The notes: generated by a model not told the origin, from the letters alone. A stretch of DNA of 64,000 bases from an uncultured Coprococcus sp. (GCA_934277375.1 CAKQTZ010000013.1:8789-72788), one strand, 5' to 3'; shown: positions 53,859 to 63,924, counted from the first letter of the stretch. Translations and numbers: made by a program.

Positions 53859-55445
53859 CTACTCTGTAACTGCATCCCCGCCAAGATCAACATCTGTATC
53901 ATTTATATCTATGGCGCCATCTGCTGAATCTGTCGAATCATCCACTGTGGTGGCATCATTCGAATCATCTGAATCATCTGCTGAATCGTCTATAGATATA
54001 TCGTCCTCAGCGGTGATATCTCCATCAGACTCATCATATTCTCCATCTAATACCATGTCATCATCGTATGACTGTGACTCAAGAACATCCTTGAGATTTA
54101 CAAGATCTCCTGTTGTCGCATCCATCATAATAAGCTGTATTGGGTTATCAACGTCCAGACCGCCCTCATCAAGCTTATCGCACTGTGCAAATGCCCATAC
54201 AGGAATATACTTATACTTATCTCCATCCTTTATCTTGTAATATGACAGTCTCACATCATTGAATGTAATATCACTGTATGATGTCTTGTTATCAGTATAA
54301 TATTTATTCACTGCATCAGGAAGCTTCTTGAGTGCATCGTCCCATGTAAGGAGATCCACATTGTCGTCCTTATCACCTGTTGCTCTGAACATATCATAAC
54401 AGTATGCCTGAATAATACCATTGTCGTCTATTCCAAGCTGGAATGTCTCATCCATGGTGTCATACCATACTGAGTCATCACTGTTCATTGAATCAATGTT
54501 ATATACTGAAGGAGTATAAGGAGCCACACCATCGATTGATCTCTTGTATGTAACCATATATCCGCTCTTCTCTGCAGCAACTGTGTTGTACTGTGCGTCG
54601 CTGTACTCCCACAGCAGATCCTGGTTATCTGTCTCTATAATGTCTGTTATTCCACATGATGCAAGGAAATCAAGTCCCTTCTGAGAAGCATCCTCCTTGC
54701 TGATAGATGCTGTATTTGCCGAATCTGCGCCGTCATAATATTCACTGCTGTAACAGAATACATTAGTAGCGCCATCCTTTGGCTTATAATTGATAAGCTG
54801 ATCTGATGGATAATAATCAATTGAGAATCCGCTGCTTGATCCGTCATCTGATGTATTGAACATGATCATGAACATATTCTCGCCTACAGATCCGATAAAT
54901 GAATCACCACTGTAATCTCCTGCACCTTCTCTCTCATCAGTCGCTGTCTTGAGCTGTTCTTTGAGTGATTTCATATAATCATCGTAGTATGACTTGTCAT
55001 CGTCTGACGTTGCCTGTTCAGCCATCTTCTGAAGTGAATCTATCTCCCTCTGGATATCCTCTTTATATGGCTTATCCCAGCTATACAGATATACTCCGGC
55101 ACTGACATCAAAGAAATTTTCACAGATTCTCTTCTTGTATTCATTGTCTGACTTGTTTGCTTCATAATAAAGCACTGACATCTTATCACTGTCTGGCACC
55201 TCTATCGTACTTGCATCAACAGTCACTGATGTAAGTCCTGTATCAGCACTGATACCCTCGAGCTTTCCGTTATATGACTCAGGTACCTTAAGTCTTGAGG
55301 AAAGCTTTCCTCCGCCTGAACCATTTCCATCGTCGCCCATACTATAGTCTACCTTTTTCTTGCCACAACCGCCGAGAACCGTGCTTGCTGCAAGTGTTGT
55401 CACCAAAAGCAAAGCTAATGTTTTTCCATAACCTGTCTTTCTCAT
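53859..55445 (-). CDS. Acidic lipoprotein next to the MacAB-like export locus
   Basis: 528 residues. Lipoprotein signal peptide with lipobox LGGC (cysteine near residue 27), then a glycine-rich spacer, a middle domain I do not recognise and a tail of about 65 residues made mostly of Asp, Ser and Glu (from VLDGEYDESDGD). It is likely anchored on the outer face of the membrane. It has its own strong promoter but follows the export genes on the same strand, so a link in function is an inference from position and from the shared acidic style. Confidence 0.75.
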   Translation of the reverse strand: MRKTGYGKTLALLLVTTLAASTVLGGCGKKKVDYSMGDDGNGSGGGKLSSRLKVPESYNGKLEGISADTGLTSVTVDASTIEVPDSDKMSVLYYEANKSDNEYKKRICENFFDVSAGVYLYSWDKPYKEDIQREIDSLQKMAEQATSDDDKSYYDDYMKSLKEQLKTATDEREGAGDYSGDSFIGSVGENMFMIMFNTSDDGSSSGFSIDYYPSDQLINYKPKDGATNVFCYSSEYYDGADSANTASISKEDASQKGLDFLASCGITDIIETDNQDLLWEYSDAQYNTVAAEKSGYMVTYKRSIDGVAPYTPSVYNIDSMNSDDSVWYDTMDETFQLGIDDNGIIQAYCYDMFRATGDKDDNVDLLTWDDALKKLPDAVNKYYTDNKTSYSDITFNDVRLSYYKIKDGDKYKYIPVWAFAQCDKLDEGGLDVDNPIQLIMMDATTGDLVNLKDVLESQSYDDDMVLDGEYDESDGDITAEDDISIDDSADDSDDSNDATTVDDSTDSADGAIDINDTDVDLGGDAVTE

Positions 55446-55517
55446 AAGACTACCAACCTTTCATGCTTTCTGTGTGCCTGCTGTCTATATTCCCTTTCGG
55501 CAGTGCACGTCTGAGTT

Positions 55518-55546
55518 ATTATAATATATTTTTATTGCTGTTACAA
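55518..55546 (-). promoter_or_regulatory. Promoter of the acidic lipoprotein gene
   Basis: Minus-strand TTGTAA (55541-55546) and perfect TATAAT (55518-55523), spacer 17. Confidence 0.8.
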
Positions 55547-55552
55547 CCTGTA

Positions 55553-56683
55553 TTATTCTTTGGTAATAATAACTTTTCCATCAACTACCTGAACCTTGAC
55601 CTTGTTGCTGTCTATGCCTGCAGCCGAGAGCATATCCTGACTGATCTGTACACGATTGGCCTTATCAAGGATGGAATACTCCTCATGCGAATCATCGGAG
55701 GAGAAGCCATCTGTTGACAGCTCATTCATTCTATCCTTGTATGATTCCTTCATGATCTTCTCTGTACTGATCTTGCCATCAGCTATCATAACCACACGTC
55801 CCACCTTATTTGCAAGGCTGATATCGTGTGTAACTATGATTATTGTTATCCCAAGCTCCTCATTCAGTTTCCTGAACAGATCCTGTATCATATTGGAGGT
55901 CTTAGTATCCACCGCACCTGTAGGCTCATCAGCCAGAAGTATCTTCGGATTGTTTGCAAGTGCTATGGCTATAGCAACTCTCTGCTGCTCACCACCTGAC
56001 ATCTGGGACGGATATGAGTTGATCTTGTCCTCAAGTCCCACCTTACACAACAGATCATGCGCCCTGGCATATTTGTCCTCTTTATTACTCTTATCGAAAT
56101 ACATTGGAACCTGCACGTTCTCTATGGCTGTCATATATGGAAGAAGGTTTCTTGAATTCTTCTGCCATACAAATCCAACCGTATGCTTTCTGTACTCCAC
56201 CAGCTCTTTGTCTGTCATGGCAAACAGATCCTTGCCATCCACATACAATTTACCCGCTGTAGGTCTCTCAAGCCCTCCTATCATGTTGAGCAGTGTAGAT
56301 TTTCCTGATCCTGACTTTCCGATAACAGCCATGAGTTCACCATATTTTATGTTAAGCTCCAGGCCCTGCAGAGCCATAACCTCGACATCATCCGTCTTAT
56401 ATATCTTGACCAGGCTGTCGCACTCAATTATATTCTCCGGAGAACCCAGGTGCTGGGATTCAACCTGTGAGTCCGGTTCCCCGGAAGCATGATCAGCGCT
56501 CTCCGGTGTATCACCTTTATCCTGGTCATCAGATTCTTCCATGCCGTACACGAATTCATGTTCCGCCATCTCAGAGTCTGTATCTGTCTGTACCTGCCCA
56601 TTCTGATTTTCGATATCCGGTGCCATAGTCTCAGTCTCCACAGCATCCTTTTTCTTCTTTTTAAATAAATGCTTATCGCCCAA
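55553..56683 (-). CDS. Second MacB/LolD-type ABC ATPase, with acidic N-terminal extension
   Basis: 376 residues. About 90 N-terminal residues are acidic and low in complexity (HEFVYGMEESDDQDKGD), after a KKKKK stretch. Then comes a complete ABC domain: Walker A IGKSGSGKSTLLNM, Q-loop FVWQKNSRNLLPYM, signature MSGGEQQRVAIAIAL and Walker B LLADEPTGAVD. A C-terminal add-on of about 50 residues ends KVQVVDGKVIITKE. The extension is unusual for this family. The start appears to be a TTG at 56683 after GGTGAG, overlapping the first ATPase by 11 bases; ATG 20 codons later is an alternative. It probably pairs with the other ATPase under the single permease. Confidence 0.85.
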   Translation of the reverse strand: MGDKHLFKKKKKDAVETETMAPDIENQNGQVQTDTDSEMAEHEFVYGMEESDDQDKGDTPESADHASGEPDSQVESQHLGSPENIIECDSLVKIYKTDDVEVMALQGLELNIKYGELMAVIGKSGSGKSTLLNMIGGLERPTAGKLYVDGKDLFAMTDKELVEYRKHTVGFVWQKNSRNLLPYMTAIENVQVPMYFDKSNKEDKYARAHDLLCKVGLEDKINSYPSQMSGGEQQRVAIAIALANNPKILLADEPTGAVDTKTSNMIQDLFRKLNEELGITIIIVTHDISLANKVGRVVMIADGKISTEKIMKESYKDRMNELSTDGFSSDDSHEEYSILDKANRVQISQDMLSAAGIDSNKVKVQVVDGKVIITKE

Positions 56684-57359
56684 CTATCTCACCATCCTCT
56701 ATCTCATATACTACGTCTCCGAGTTCCATAAGCTTCGGATCATGTGTCGTCATCACTATGGTTATACCCTCCTTGTACACAAGCTCCTGGAACAGCTTCA
56801 TGACAGCCAGACCGGAAGCTGTATCAAGAGCTCCTGTCGGCTCATCTGCAAATATTACCTTCGGCTTATGGGCAACCGCCCTGGCGATGGCAACTCTCTG
56901 CTGCTCGCCACCTGACATCTGATTCGGAAAATGGGTCATACGGGATGACAGCCCAACCAGATCAAGAACCTGCCTGATTCTGGCATCCCTGTTTCCATCA
57001 TACTCTGCAAGCCTGAGACCGAAATCAACATTCTCATAAGCGCTCATTATAGGAATAAGTGCCACCGACTGGAATACAAAGCCTATATTGTATCTTCTCA
57101 GCAGCTCTTTCTCCTTTTCGTTCATCTCACTATAGACATGCCCGCCAACTATGACTTCACCCTCTGTAGGTTCATCCAGTGCACTAAGTATATTGAGCAG
57201 CGTAGTCTTACCTGATCCGGATCTTCCCTTCAATATGGTAAGTTTGCCCTCAGGGACCTGAATATCTATCCCTTTCAGTGCATAAAAATCTTCACCACTT
57301 CCAAGCCTGAAACATCTCTTAACGCCCTTAGCTTCTATCATGATATCTGTATTACTCAT
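56673..57359 (-). CDS. First MacB/LolD-type ABC ATPase
   Basis: 228 residues, compact: Walker A KGRSGSGKTTLLNILSAL, Q-loop FVFQSVALIPIMSA, signature MSGGEQQRVAIARAVA, Walker B IFADEPTGALD and a His-switch MTTHDPKL. This is the ATPase class that works with FtsX/MacB permeases in mechanotransmission rather than classic transport. ATG 57359 has GGAGG and lies three bases past the permease stop, so the two are tightly coupled. Confidence 0.95.
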   Translation of the reverse strand: MSNTDIMIEAKGVKRCFRLGSGEDFYALKGIDIQVPEGKLTILKGRSGSGKTTLLNILSALDEPTEGEVIVGGHVYSEMNEKEKELLRRYNIGFVFQSVALIPIMSAYENVDFGLRLAEYDGNRDARIRQVLDLVGLSSRMTHFPNQMSGGEQQRVAIARAVAHKPKVIFADEPTGALDTASGLAVMKLFQELVYKEGITIVMTTHDPKLMELGDVVYEIEDGEIVGR

Positions 57360-57362
57360 AGA

Positions 57363-60194
57363 CTAATCCTCCCCCAGTTTGAGTGCCTGTGTGATATTCA
57401 TCTTCTTCAGAATTGTTCTTATGACTATGAAACATACCACAAACATAAATATTACAACTGCTGTAAGTTTGATTATATCGTTCTGATTTACAGCTATCGA
57501 TATAGCAATGTTGTGTGACTCAGGCAGATATACTATAGCTACCAGCTTCACAAACAATATGGTTGCCGCAGCTCCCACTCCGTATCCTGCCAAGCTGGCC
57601 AGAACAGAGCTGAATATCTGCTCATTTACCAGCATCTTATTGATCTCATGCATACTCATACCCATGGCCCTGTATATACCAAACAGAAGCTCTCTCTGCT
57701 TTATGGATGTTATCCAGTATATGAGGAATCCAACCGTACACAGGATGATCGCTATGATAAATGAGAGTGAGAACAATCCGTTGGTGATAAGTACAAGAGG
57801 TGACTCCTGCATCTCCTGTATATCCTGATCAAGGCTCTCATACTGAACTATATTTATATTCTCATCGTTCAATGCTGCAAGCACATCTTTGTAACTTACG
57901 TCCTTTGCAAGTCTCATCCACACCTGATAAGGGGTCTGGCTGAACGCACCTACTACATAGGCATAGTTTGCAACTACAAGATATCTCTCAACCTCCTCCA
58001 TCTCTCCATCAGCATTCTTCTCATACACATACTGCTGGAATCCAGGGAAAGCATCAACTATCGCACAGACTGTTCCGCTTGGGGAAGCTATCTCTTCTTT
58101 CTCCTTGCTCTTTAACGGACTGTATCTCGCGTAGTTTATCGAATCGCCAACCTTTATATCATACTTCTTAGCCAGGTTGGATGATATGATAACGCCATTT
58201 GACACGGTTGCCAGATCGTTGAGGTAATTGTACCAGTGTTCGTCATTGAGTCCACTCTGAAGTCTGGCAGTCTCTCCAAACTCCTTTGTATTTATTCCCA
58301 TGACTACACTTCCTGCCAGCTCTTCGCCGCCAGCTTTTATGACCGCATCATCATCATATATGACCCTTGTCACCTTATCACAGAGACTTCCCTCAAGCTT
58401 TGTATATCGCTCAAAATCTCCCTCTGTATAGTACCAATGTGTTTTCTTATCCTTGTCCACATATGTACCTCTTGTCCACTGCTCCTGTACAACAAGATCA
58501 GTACCGAGGTTATAGTTTATTCTCTCTGTCTTGTTCTCATTTATCGTTCTGGCCATATTTGAATTGAACATACCCATCGCAATGGTCATTACCAGGAATA
58601 CCGATATGAATCCCTGTTTCTTCACTGTTCTTGTTATCTGCAGAAACGAAGCATATACAGCCGGAGACCATCTCTTTCTTCCTATTCTGTATATCAGCCT
58701 GATAAGATACTTTATCAGTCTCAGCACCAGAAGTCCCACTGCAAATATAAACAGTGACGAATTGAGGAATATAATTGGATCAGGTCTTGATCCTGCAAGT
58801 ATATCAAGTGCTATGGTACTCTTCTGCTTATTATAATTGTACAGAAGGTAAATGGACAGTGCCACAAGAATGATATCGACGAAGAACTTTTCCCAGAATG
58901 GTTTATAGTTGACCTTTCCGGTTCTGCTCTTCTGCTCAACTATGGAATTCTTTGCATATTTGAATACCGGCAATGTGACAAACAAAATTGCTATAAGAGC
59001 TGCTGCCAGACTGTACACAACCATCCATGGATCGATGTTATAAAAATGTGTATCCTTCACGGCAAACTCAAGGAATGAATTGGCACTAGCCGCAAGCTTA
59101 CAGAGCAGATATCCTATCGGGATTCCAATGATCATCGCCACCACCGACAGGATAGCCGACTGTCCAAGATATATTCCCAGCACCTGTTTCGTGCTGGTGC
59201 CTCGGCTCTTGAGCATAGCGATCTCTCCGTCTTCCATCTCGAGTATCTGACTTGAAACCATGTATATAAATGCAAGCAGCAATACCAGAACAGGAAGTTC
59301 CAGAACCCAGATTATGATTCCTATAGTCCTTGCATCACCTCTGTAATCTATCAGAACATTACTGAAATTCTGCTGGAACTCCGAATCCGAATTCTCAAAT
59401 GACTGCAGATAGTACAATGTATCCATGGCATTCGCATGTGTTATCTGTGAGTAGTCGAGCATCTCATGCTCTGTGTAATAAATTGTAAGGAAATTATACT
59501 TTGTGATCATGTCATCAAAATCTGACTGCTTTACATACACTTCCTTGTCGAGATCTGCAAGCTGATCATACCAGTAATAATCAGAATAACTCTTCTCCTC
59601 AAATACACCGACTATCTTGTACTTCATAGGATTCCCCTGTGAATCTACAGCATCACTGAGTCCGGTGTCTATGGTGAACACCTCACCTACCACAAGGCCA
59701 TACTCATCAAGATTTCTCTGTGATATGATACACGGATATACACCATCCTCCACCTTTGCATCCTCAAGGCCTGTTCCGTAGGTTATGTTGATATGATCTT
59801 CCAATCCAGGCATGTATACCATATTGAAAGATGCTCTGTGACTCAGATTGCTTCTGGTATATCCCGCCTGAAGTGACAGACTGGTCTGTTTCTCAACAGC
59901 GTCGATCTCCATGTAATATTTCCACATATCCTCATACTTTGCTATTCTGTTCAGCACAGCCTCAGAATCAGCATAATCTGTCACAGCACACGATCCTGCT
60001 CTTCCTATTGTAGCCGGATATTTGTTCTGACTTATCATAGAGTTGTCAAACTTTGACGACATCAGCATGTCAAGGGCTCCATTTTTAAACATAGGGTTAC
60101 ACGATGCAACCGCAACCAGGAGCACAATACCCAGAAGGAGACATGCATTTAACCACTTTTTATTTAATAATTTGTGTGATAAAAATTTAAACAT
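57363..60194 (-). CDS. FtsX/MacB-type ABC permease, large
   Basis: 943 residues. An N-terminal helix (about 16-33) is followed by a large outer domain, three helices with MLKSRGTSTKQVLGIYLGQSA, a second set with KKQGFISVFLVMTIAMGMF, another outer domain, and three final helices with GIYRAMGMSMHEINKMLVNEQI. This is the layout of duplicated FtsX permeases. It fits with two lipid-anchored adaptors and ATPases of the MacB class. The substrate is unknown: peptides, lipoproteins or toxic compounds are all possible. It is the third gene of the operon. Confidence 0.9.
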   Translation of the reverse strand: MFKFLSHKLLNKKWLNACLLLGIVLLVAVASCNPMFKNGALDMLMSSKFDNSMISQNKYPATIGRAGSCAVTDYADSEAVLNRIAKYEDMWKYYMEIDAVEKQTSLSLQAGYTRSNLSHRASFNMVYMPGLEDHINITYGTGLEDAKVEDGVYPCIISQRNLDEYGLVVGEVFTIDTGLSDAVDSQGNPMKYKIVGVFEEKSYSDYYWYDQLADLDKEVYVKQSDFDDMITKYNFLTIYYTEHEMLDYSQITHANAMDTLYYLQSFENSDSEFQQNFSNVLIDYRGDARTIGIIIWVLELPVLVLLLAFIYMVSSQILEMEDGEIAMLKSRGTSTKQVLGIYLGQSAILSVVAMIIGIPIGYLLCKLAASANSFLEFAVKDTHFYNIDPWMVVYSLAAALIAILFVTLPVFKYAKNSIVEQKSRTGKVNYKPFWEKFFVDIILVALSIYLLYNYNKQKSTIALDILAGSRPDPIIFLNSSLFIFAVGLLVLRLIKYLIRLIYRIGRKRWSPAVYASFLQITRTVKKQGFISVFLVMTIAMGMFNSNMARTINENKTERINYNLGTDLVVQEQWTRGTYVDKDKKTHWYYTEGDFERYTKLEGSLCDKVTRVIYDDDAVIKAGGEELAGSVVMGINTKEFGETARLQSGLNDEHWYNYLNDLATVSNGVIISSNLAKKYDIKVGDSINYARYSPLKSKEKEEIASPSGTVCAIVDAFPGFQQYVYEKNADGEMEEVERYLVVANYAYVVGAFSQTPYQVWMRLAKDVSYKDVLAALNDENINIVQYESLDQDIQEMQESPLVLITNGLFSLSFIIAIILCTVGFLIYWITSIKQRELLFGIYRAMGMSMHEINKMLVNEQIFSSVLASLAGYGVGAAATILFVKLVAIVYLPESHNIAISIAVNQNDIIKLTAVVIFMFVVCFIVIRTILKKMNITQALKLGED

Positions 60195-60209
60195 TGTATC
60201 TCCTCTCCG

Positions 60210-62696
60210 CTACTCTTCATCTGCTGAACCGTCATCAGCCGAACCACCGTTATCCATATCTGATCCATCATCTGCCCCCGATGAGCTGTCTGACGCTGAT
60301 GAATCAGCCGACGAATCACTGCTTCCGGAATCACCCGGGTTGTCATTGCCTGATGCCGAGTCATCTGACTTAGATGCACCGCCCACAGATCTGGCTGCTG
60401 ATTCCTTCGCGATAACATCTCCCTCTGACAGACCTGACAGAATGATCGTCTTGTTCTGTGCTACCTCTCCAAGAGTTATATACTGCTTGATGATCTCTCC
60501 ATCTTTTATCAGCCATACATAGTCATACTCACTTGAATTCATCTTGCTGGTCTCGTGATATATCATATTGTTAGGTATCATGACCACATTCTCGTATGAC
60601 ATGGTCGGATATTTTACCTGATATGACTTTGGTTTCTTATAGAACTTGCTGTCATCAACCTTGATATAATACTTCAGGTCATCGGAACCTGAGCTCTTTG
60701 TCACATGTACATTTCCATCTTCATCGGTCTCGATATATGACTTTGAACTGTCTCCTGTAGTTCCCACGCATACGCCTGAGATCTTCTGGCTGGAATTGCT
60801 CTTGTTCACTATCGTCACCTTCTGGTTAATCGCCAGTTTTCCCTCTGACACAGACAGTGCCATTATGACATTCTCATTACTGCCAACCGTGAGCACACTC
60901 TGTCCCTCTTTTACCGCTGCATCAGTGCTGGCATCAACAGAGATAACTGTTCCATCCTGGTCCGCGTACACACTTATCTTACCACTTCCATCATTGTTCT
61001 TGTTAAGCTTCTCTCTCTGTGCATTTAATTTTGCAAGAGTCTGGTTATGGTTGTATGTGCGCAGATCCTTATTGTATGAGATCACATTTCTCTGGCATAC
61101 AAGCTGCTCTGCCATATACAGCGTATTCTCTGCGTCAGTAGGTGTTGCTAGCTTATCCTTCTGATAATGTGTTATCTCTTTTGTGAGCTCATTCATCTGA
61201 TCGTCATAATCCTTCATCTCTGAATTGTAGCTCTGATTCTCATCCTCAATCTGATTGTCTATATCCTTAACTGCAGCAGTTCCGCCACCACTGTCAAGTA
61301 CAAACAGTACATCACCCTTCTTGACCTTGCTGCCCTTCTTGACGTTCAGCTCGGAAAATCTTCCATCACATGGTGCTGTATAATTCACACTGTTCAGATC
61401 CTCAACACTGAATGAAGTGCTCTTATCAGTCTTGGTATATGAATCAAGCGACACTGTATATTCAGAGTAATCACTTGGCATAACCGCATCGGATGCATAA
61501 TATACAAGTTCTCCCTCCTTGAGGCCACTCTCAATCTCTGTATAATTGGAATCCTTTACTCCGATTTCCACATTCCTGCGCTCTTTTTCACTGCTTTCCG
61601 TCTTGACATATACGAAGTACTGTCCATTCTCCTCATACAGGGAATCATTTCCAACCGTAAGCACATGCTTTGCATCAGATGTGCTGAAATACAGCGAAAC
61701 TGTATTTCCAACCTTGAGCAGCTTCTCTGGATTCTTCACTCCCTTGAGCTGGAATCTCGTATATGGAAGGCTGGACATACTCTGAGCAACCGCTATCTCC
61801 TGATTTGAATACTTAAACGGCTCTATATCATACTGCTTGCCATCTATCACAGTGTACATATTCTTGTACATATCGTAACTGCTCTTCTTGTATGTCTCAC
61901 CAGTTATCTCTATATACGGCTGATCATAATCTGATACGACCACAACATTCTCTCCACCATTTACGGTGTTTTCATTGCCGCTTATCTTCTTGGCGTATGT
62001 TACATATCCAGGGTGCTGTGCCTTAAGGGTTCCACTCTGTTTTGTCTTCTCCTTGTCCTCGTCAGCCTGCTGAAGTTTCTTCTGCTGATACTCATACAGG
62101 ATATTGTCGTATCTGTTGTTCTCCTCATTCACAGCCTTCTCGGTTCTGGCCTGGGCTGCACCTTCCTCGTCCTTGATCTCCTCACATGCCTTGATCTTCC
62201 AGTCCAGTTCAGCCTGATTCTGTTCATATATCTTCTGCTTTATATCATGGGCATATGACGATGAATCTCCATCCTCTGAGCTTCCATCATCCATCAGTGA
62301 AGAATCATCTGCTCCGTCTGATCCATCCCCTGACGCGTCATCCGTACTGTCGGCATTGTCATCTGTCTCTGCAAGGACTGTATCGCTCTTTATCTCATCC
62401 CCCACATTCACATATACCTTTGAAAGGGTCACCGAGGTATCGTAATAATAACAATAATCAGTAGGTACTATCGTTCCTGTCTTGATGACCTTTCTTCCTA
62501 TGTCACCATATGTAACCGGACGATACGCCTCATTTGTGCTGACCGGCTCCACCAGGTCTGGCGCTTTATCACTCTTCTTCTCTCCACAGCCTGTAATTCC
62601 CGCTGCAAGGACAAGTGCCATACATATGCTTGCTATTCTCTGTGGCATCAATCTCTTTTTCATGTCTTTTCCATTCATATTGATCTGTTTACTCAA
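60210..62696 (-). CDS. Large membrane-fusion (HlyD/MacA-like) adaptor lipoprotein
   Basis: 828 residues with lipobox ITGC. Two adaptor-like halves can be seen: a first with VTLSKVYVNVGDEIKSDTVLAE, a long acidic insert (SDGADDSSLMDDGSSEDGD) and a coiled coil; then a second with CDGRFSELNVKKGSKVKKGDVLFVLDSG, a second coiled coil and barrel segments. It ends with an Asp/Ser/Gly tail of about 50 residues. Most MacA-type proteins have one lipoyl-hairpin-barrel set in 350-450 residues, so this is doubled. The TTG at 62696 overlaps the stop of the smaller adaptor (TTGA) and has AGGTGG upstream. Confidence 0.85.
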   Translation of the reverse strand: MSKQINMNGKDMKKRLMPQRIASICMALVLAAGITGCGEKKSDKAPDLVEPVSTNEAYRPVTYGDIGRKVIKTGTIVPTDYCYYYDTSVTLSKVYVNVGDEIKSDTVLAETDDNADSTDDASGDGSDGADDSSLMDDGSSEDGDSSSYAHDIKQKIYEQNQAELDWKIKACEEIKDEEGAAQARTEKAVNEENNRYDNILYEYQQKKLQQADEDKEKTKQSGTLKAQHPGYVTYAKKISGNENTVNGGENVVVVSDYDQPYIEITGETYKKSSYDMYKNMYTVIDGKQYDIEPFKYSNQEIAVAQSMSSLPYTRFQLKGVKNPEKLLKVGNTVSLYFSTSDAKHVLTVGNDSLYEENGQYFVYVKTESSEKERRNVEIGVKDSNYTEIESGLKEGELVYYASDAVMPSDYSEYTVSLDSYTKTDKSTSFSVEDLNSVNYTAPCDGRFSELNVKKGSKVKKGDVLFVLDSGGGTAAVKDIDNQIEDENQSYNSEMKDYDDQMNELTKEITHYQKDKLATPTDAENTLYMAEQLVCQRNVISYNKDLRTYNHNQTLAKLNAQREKLNKNNDGSGKISVYADQDGTVISVDASTDAAVKEGQSVLTVGSNENVIMALSVSEGKLAINQKVTIVNKSNSSQKISGVCVGTTGDSSKSYIETDEDGNVHVTKSSGSDDLKYYIKVDDSKFYKKPKSYQVKYPTMSYENVVMIPNNMIYHETSKMNSSEYDYVWLIKDGEIIKQYITLGEVAQNKTIILSGLSEGDVIAKESAARSVGGASKSDDSASGNDNPGDSGSSDSSADSSASDSSSGADDGSDMDNGGSADDGSADEE

Positions 62697-63724
62697 TTTA
62701 TCACCACCTGCTCTCCAGCTTTAAGCCCGGATTTGACTATCGTATTGTCATCCACGGTATCTCCCACTGTCACTTCCACAGCACTTCTGTATCCATCTTC
62801 GTCAACCACATACGCATAATTCTTGTCATCGTCTCCGGCAAATATTGCTTTTTTGTTGACATATACCACATTCTTTACAACCGGTTTGTTTATCACCATA
62901 GTAAGCTTATCGGCTTCTGTAACTCCGGCCATATCGCTTACAGGTTCAAATATAAGCTTTTGAACCTCCTCACCCGTGGCATCGCTCTTATACTTTTCAC
63001 AGCTTCTCAGTCTCATGGTAAATGTCGCCTCCTGGAAGTCTGCATCGTACGTCTCCCCCTCTTTAAACTCATATGTATCTGTAGTCTCTGAAACATAATC
63101 GGAGGAACCCGAGTCAACAGTTATGAGCGTATCCCCGGCCGTGACATATCCATACTGGAGATCAGAATTAACAAATGTGACCGTACCATCCTTTTCCGCT
63201 ATCACCTGGTACTCTTTCATACGCTCATTCTGTTCTTTTATATATGTATCTGCAAGATCCATATCCTCTTTCGCTGCAGCAATCTCTCCGGAATAGTCCT
63301 GGGTATTGTCTATCTGCATAAGTCTGTAATAATGATCCAGCAGAAGCTGATCCTGCTCCTTCTGCTCAGTATACTGATCTATCGTCTTCTGTATCTCCTT
63401 CGCCTTAAACTGGATCATCACATCGCCCTTGACAACCTTATCGCCTTCCTTGACCTTAACTTCCTGAACCTCATAGTCTGACTGCTGTATGGAGTAGTCT
63501 TTGCTGGTATATCCATCAGGTTTCAGCTCCAAGGTAAGTGATGACTGTATATCGCCGCTCTTTACCTTCTCCGTATTAAATTCCATCTTACTGTATGGCT
63601 CAATATTTATACTGGCATTGCCTATCTTGCCGTCTGAACTTCCACCACACGCAGCCAGCGACATGGACATAGTTCCCATAAGCACAGCCGCCAGTGCTTT
63701 TTTACCGAATATAGCTTTTGACAC
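62693..63724 (-). CDS. Membrane-fusion adaptor lipoprotein (MacA/YknX-like)
   Basis: 343 residues, lipobox LAAC. Lipoyl-like half-motifs (YEVQEVKVKEGDKVVKGDVMIQF and VIAEKDGTVTFVNSDLQYGYVTAGDTLITV) flank a coiled-coil hairpin (about 115-170); the beta-barrel part follows. It would link the permease to the cell wall side. The start is a GTG at 63724 behind GGAGGAATAGAGC. First gene of the export operon. Confidence 0.88.
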   Translation of the reverse strand: MSKAIFGKKALAAVLMGTMSMSLAACGGSSDGKIGNASINIEPYSKMEFNTEKVKSGDIQSSLTLELKPDGYTSKDYSIQQSDYEVQEVKVKEGDKVVKGDVMIQFKAKEIQKTIDQYTEQKEQDQLLLDHYYRLMQIDNTQDYSGEIAAAKEDMDLADTYIKEQNERMKEYQVIAEKDGTVTFVNSDLQYGYVTAGDTLITVDSGSSDYVSETTDTYEFKEGETYDADFQEATFTMRLRSCEKYKSDATGEEVQKLIFEPVSDMAGVTEADKLTMVINKPVVKNVVYVNKKAIFAGDDDKNYAYVVDEDGYRSAVEVTVGDTVDDNTIVKSGLKAGEQVVIN

Positions 63725-63748
63725 GCTCTATTCCTCCTGTTTCCACAT

Positions 63749-63777
63749 ATTATAAACATATATTCTCTTGCATCGAA
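63749..63777 (-). promoter_or_regulatory. Promoter of the export operon
   Basis: Perfect TATAAT on the minus strand (63749-63754) and a weak -35 TTCGAT (63772-63777), spacer 17. Confidence 0.55.
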
Positions 63778-63878
63778 TATGTATCTACATTTCTTATATT
63801 ACCATTACCGATTTTAACCCCTTAAACTTCATATATCAAGTTATTCTCCATGAGTTAATATTAGTTAAAATAGCGCAT

Positions 63879-63907
63879 AAAAAAAGAAAGTCCCATGCCA
63901 GACTTCC
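63879..63907 (-). terminator. Terminator of the tRNA-Leu gene
   Basis: GGAAGTC (63901-63907 on the complement) pairs with GACTTTC (63886-63892), then seven T residues on the minus strand. Confidence 0.75.
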
Positions 63908-63924
63908 CATTAATAAAAAAAAGA

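Noticed and set aside
55656..56492. 278-codon plus-strand frame opposite the extended ABC ATPase
   Set aside because: Mirror frame of the conserved ABC domain.
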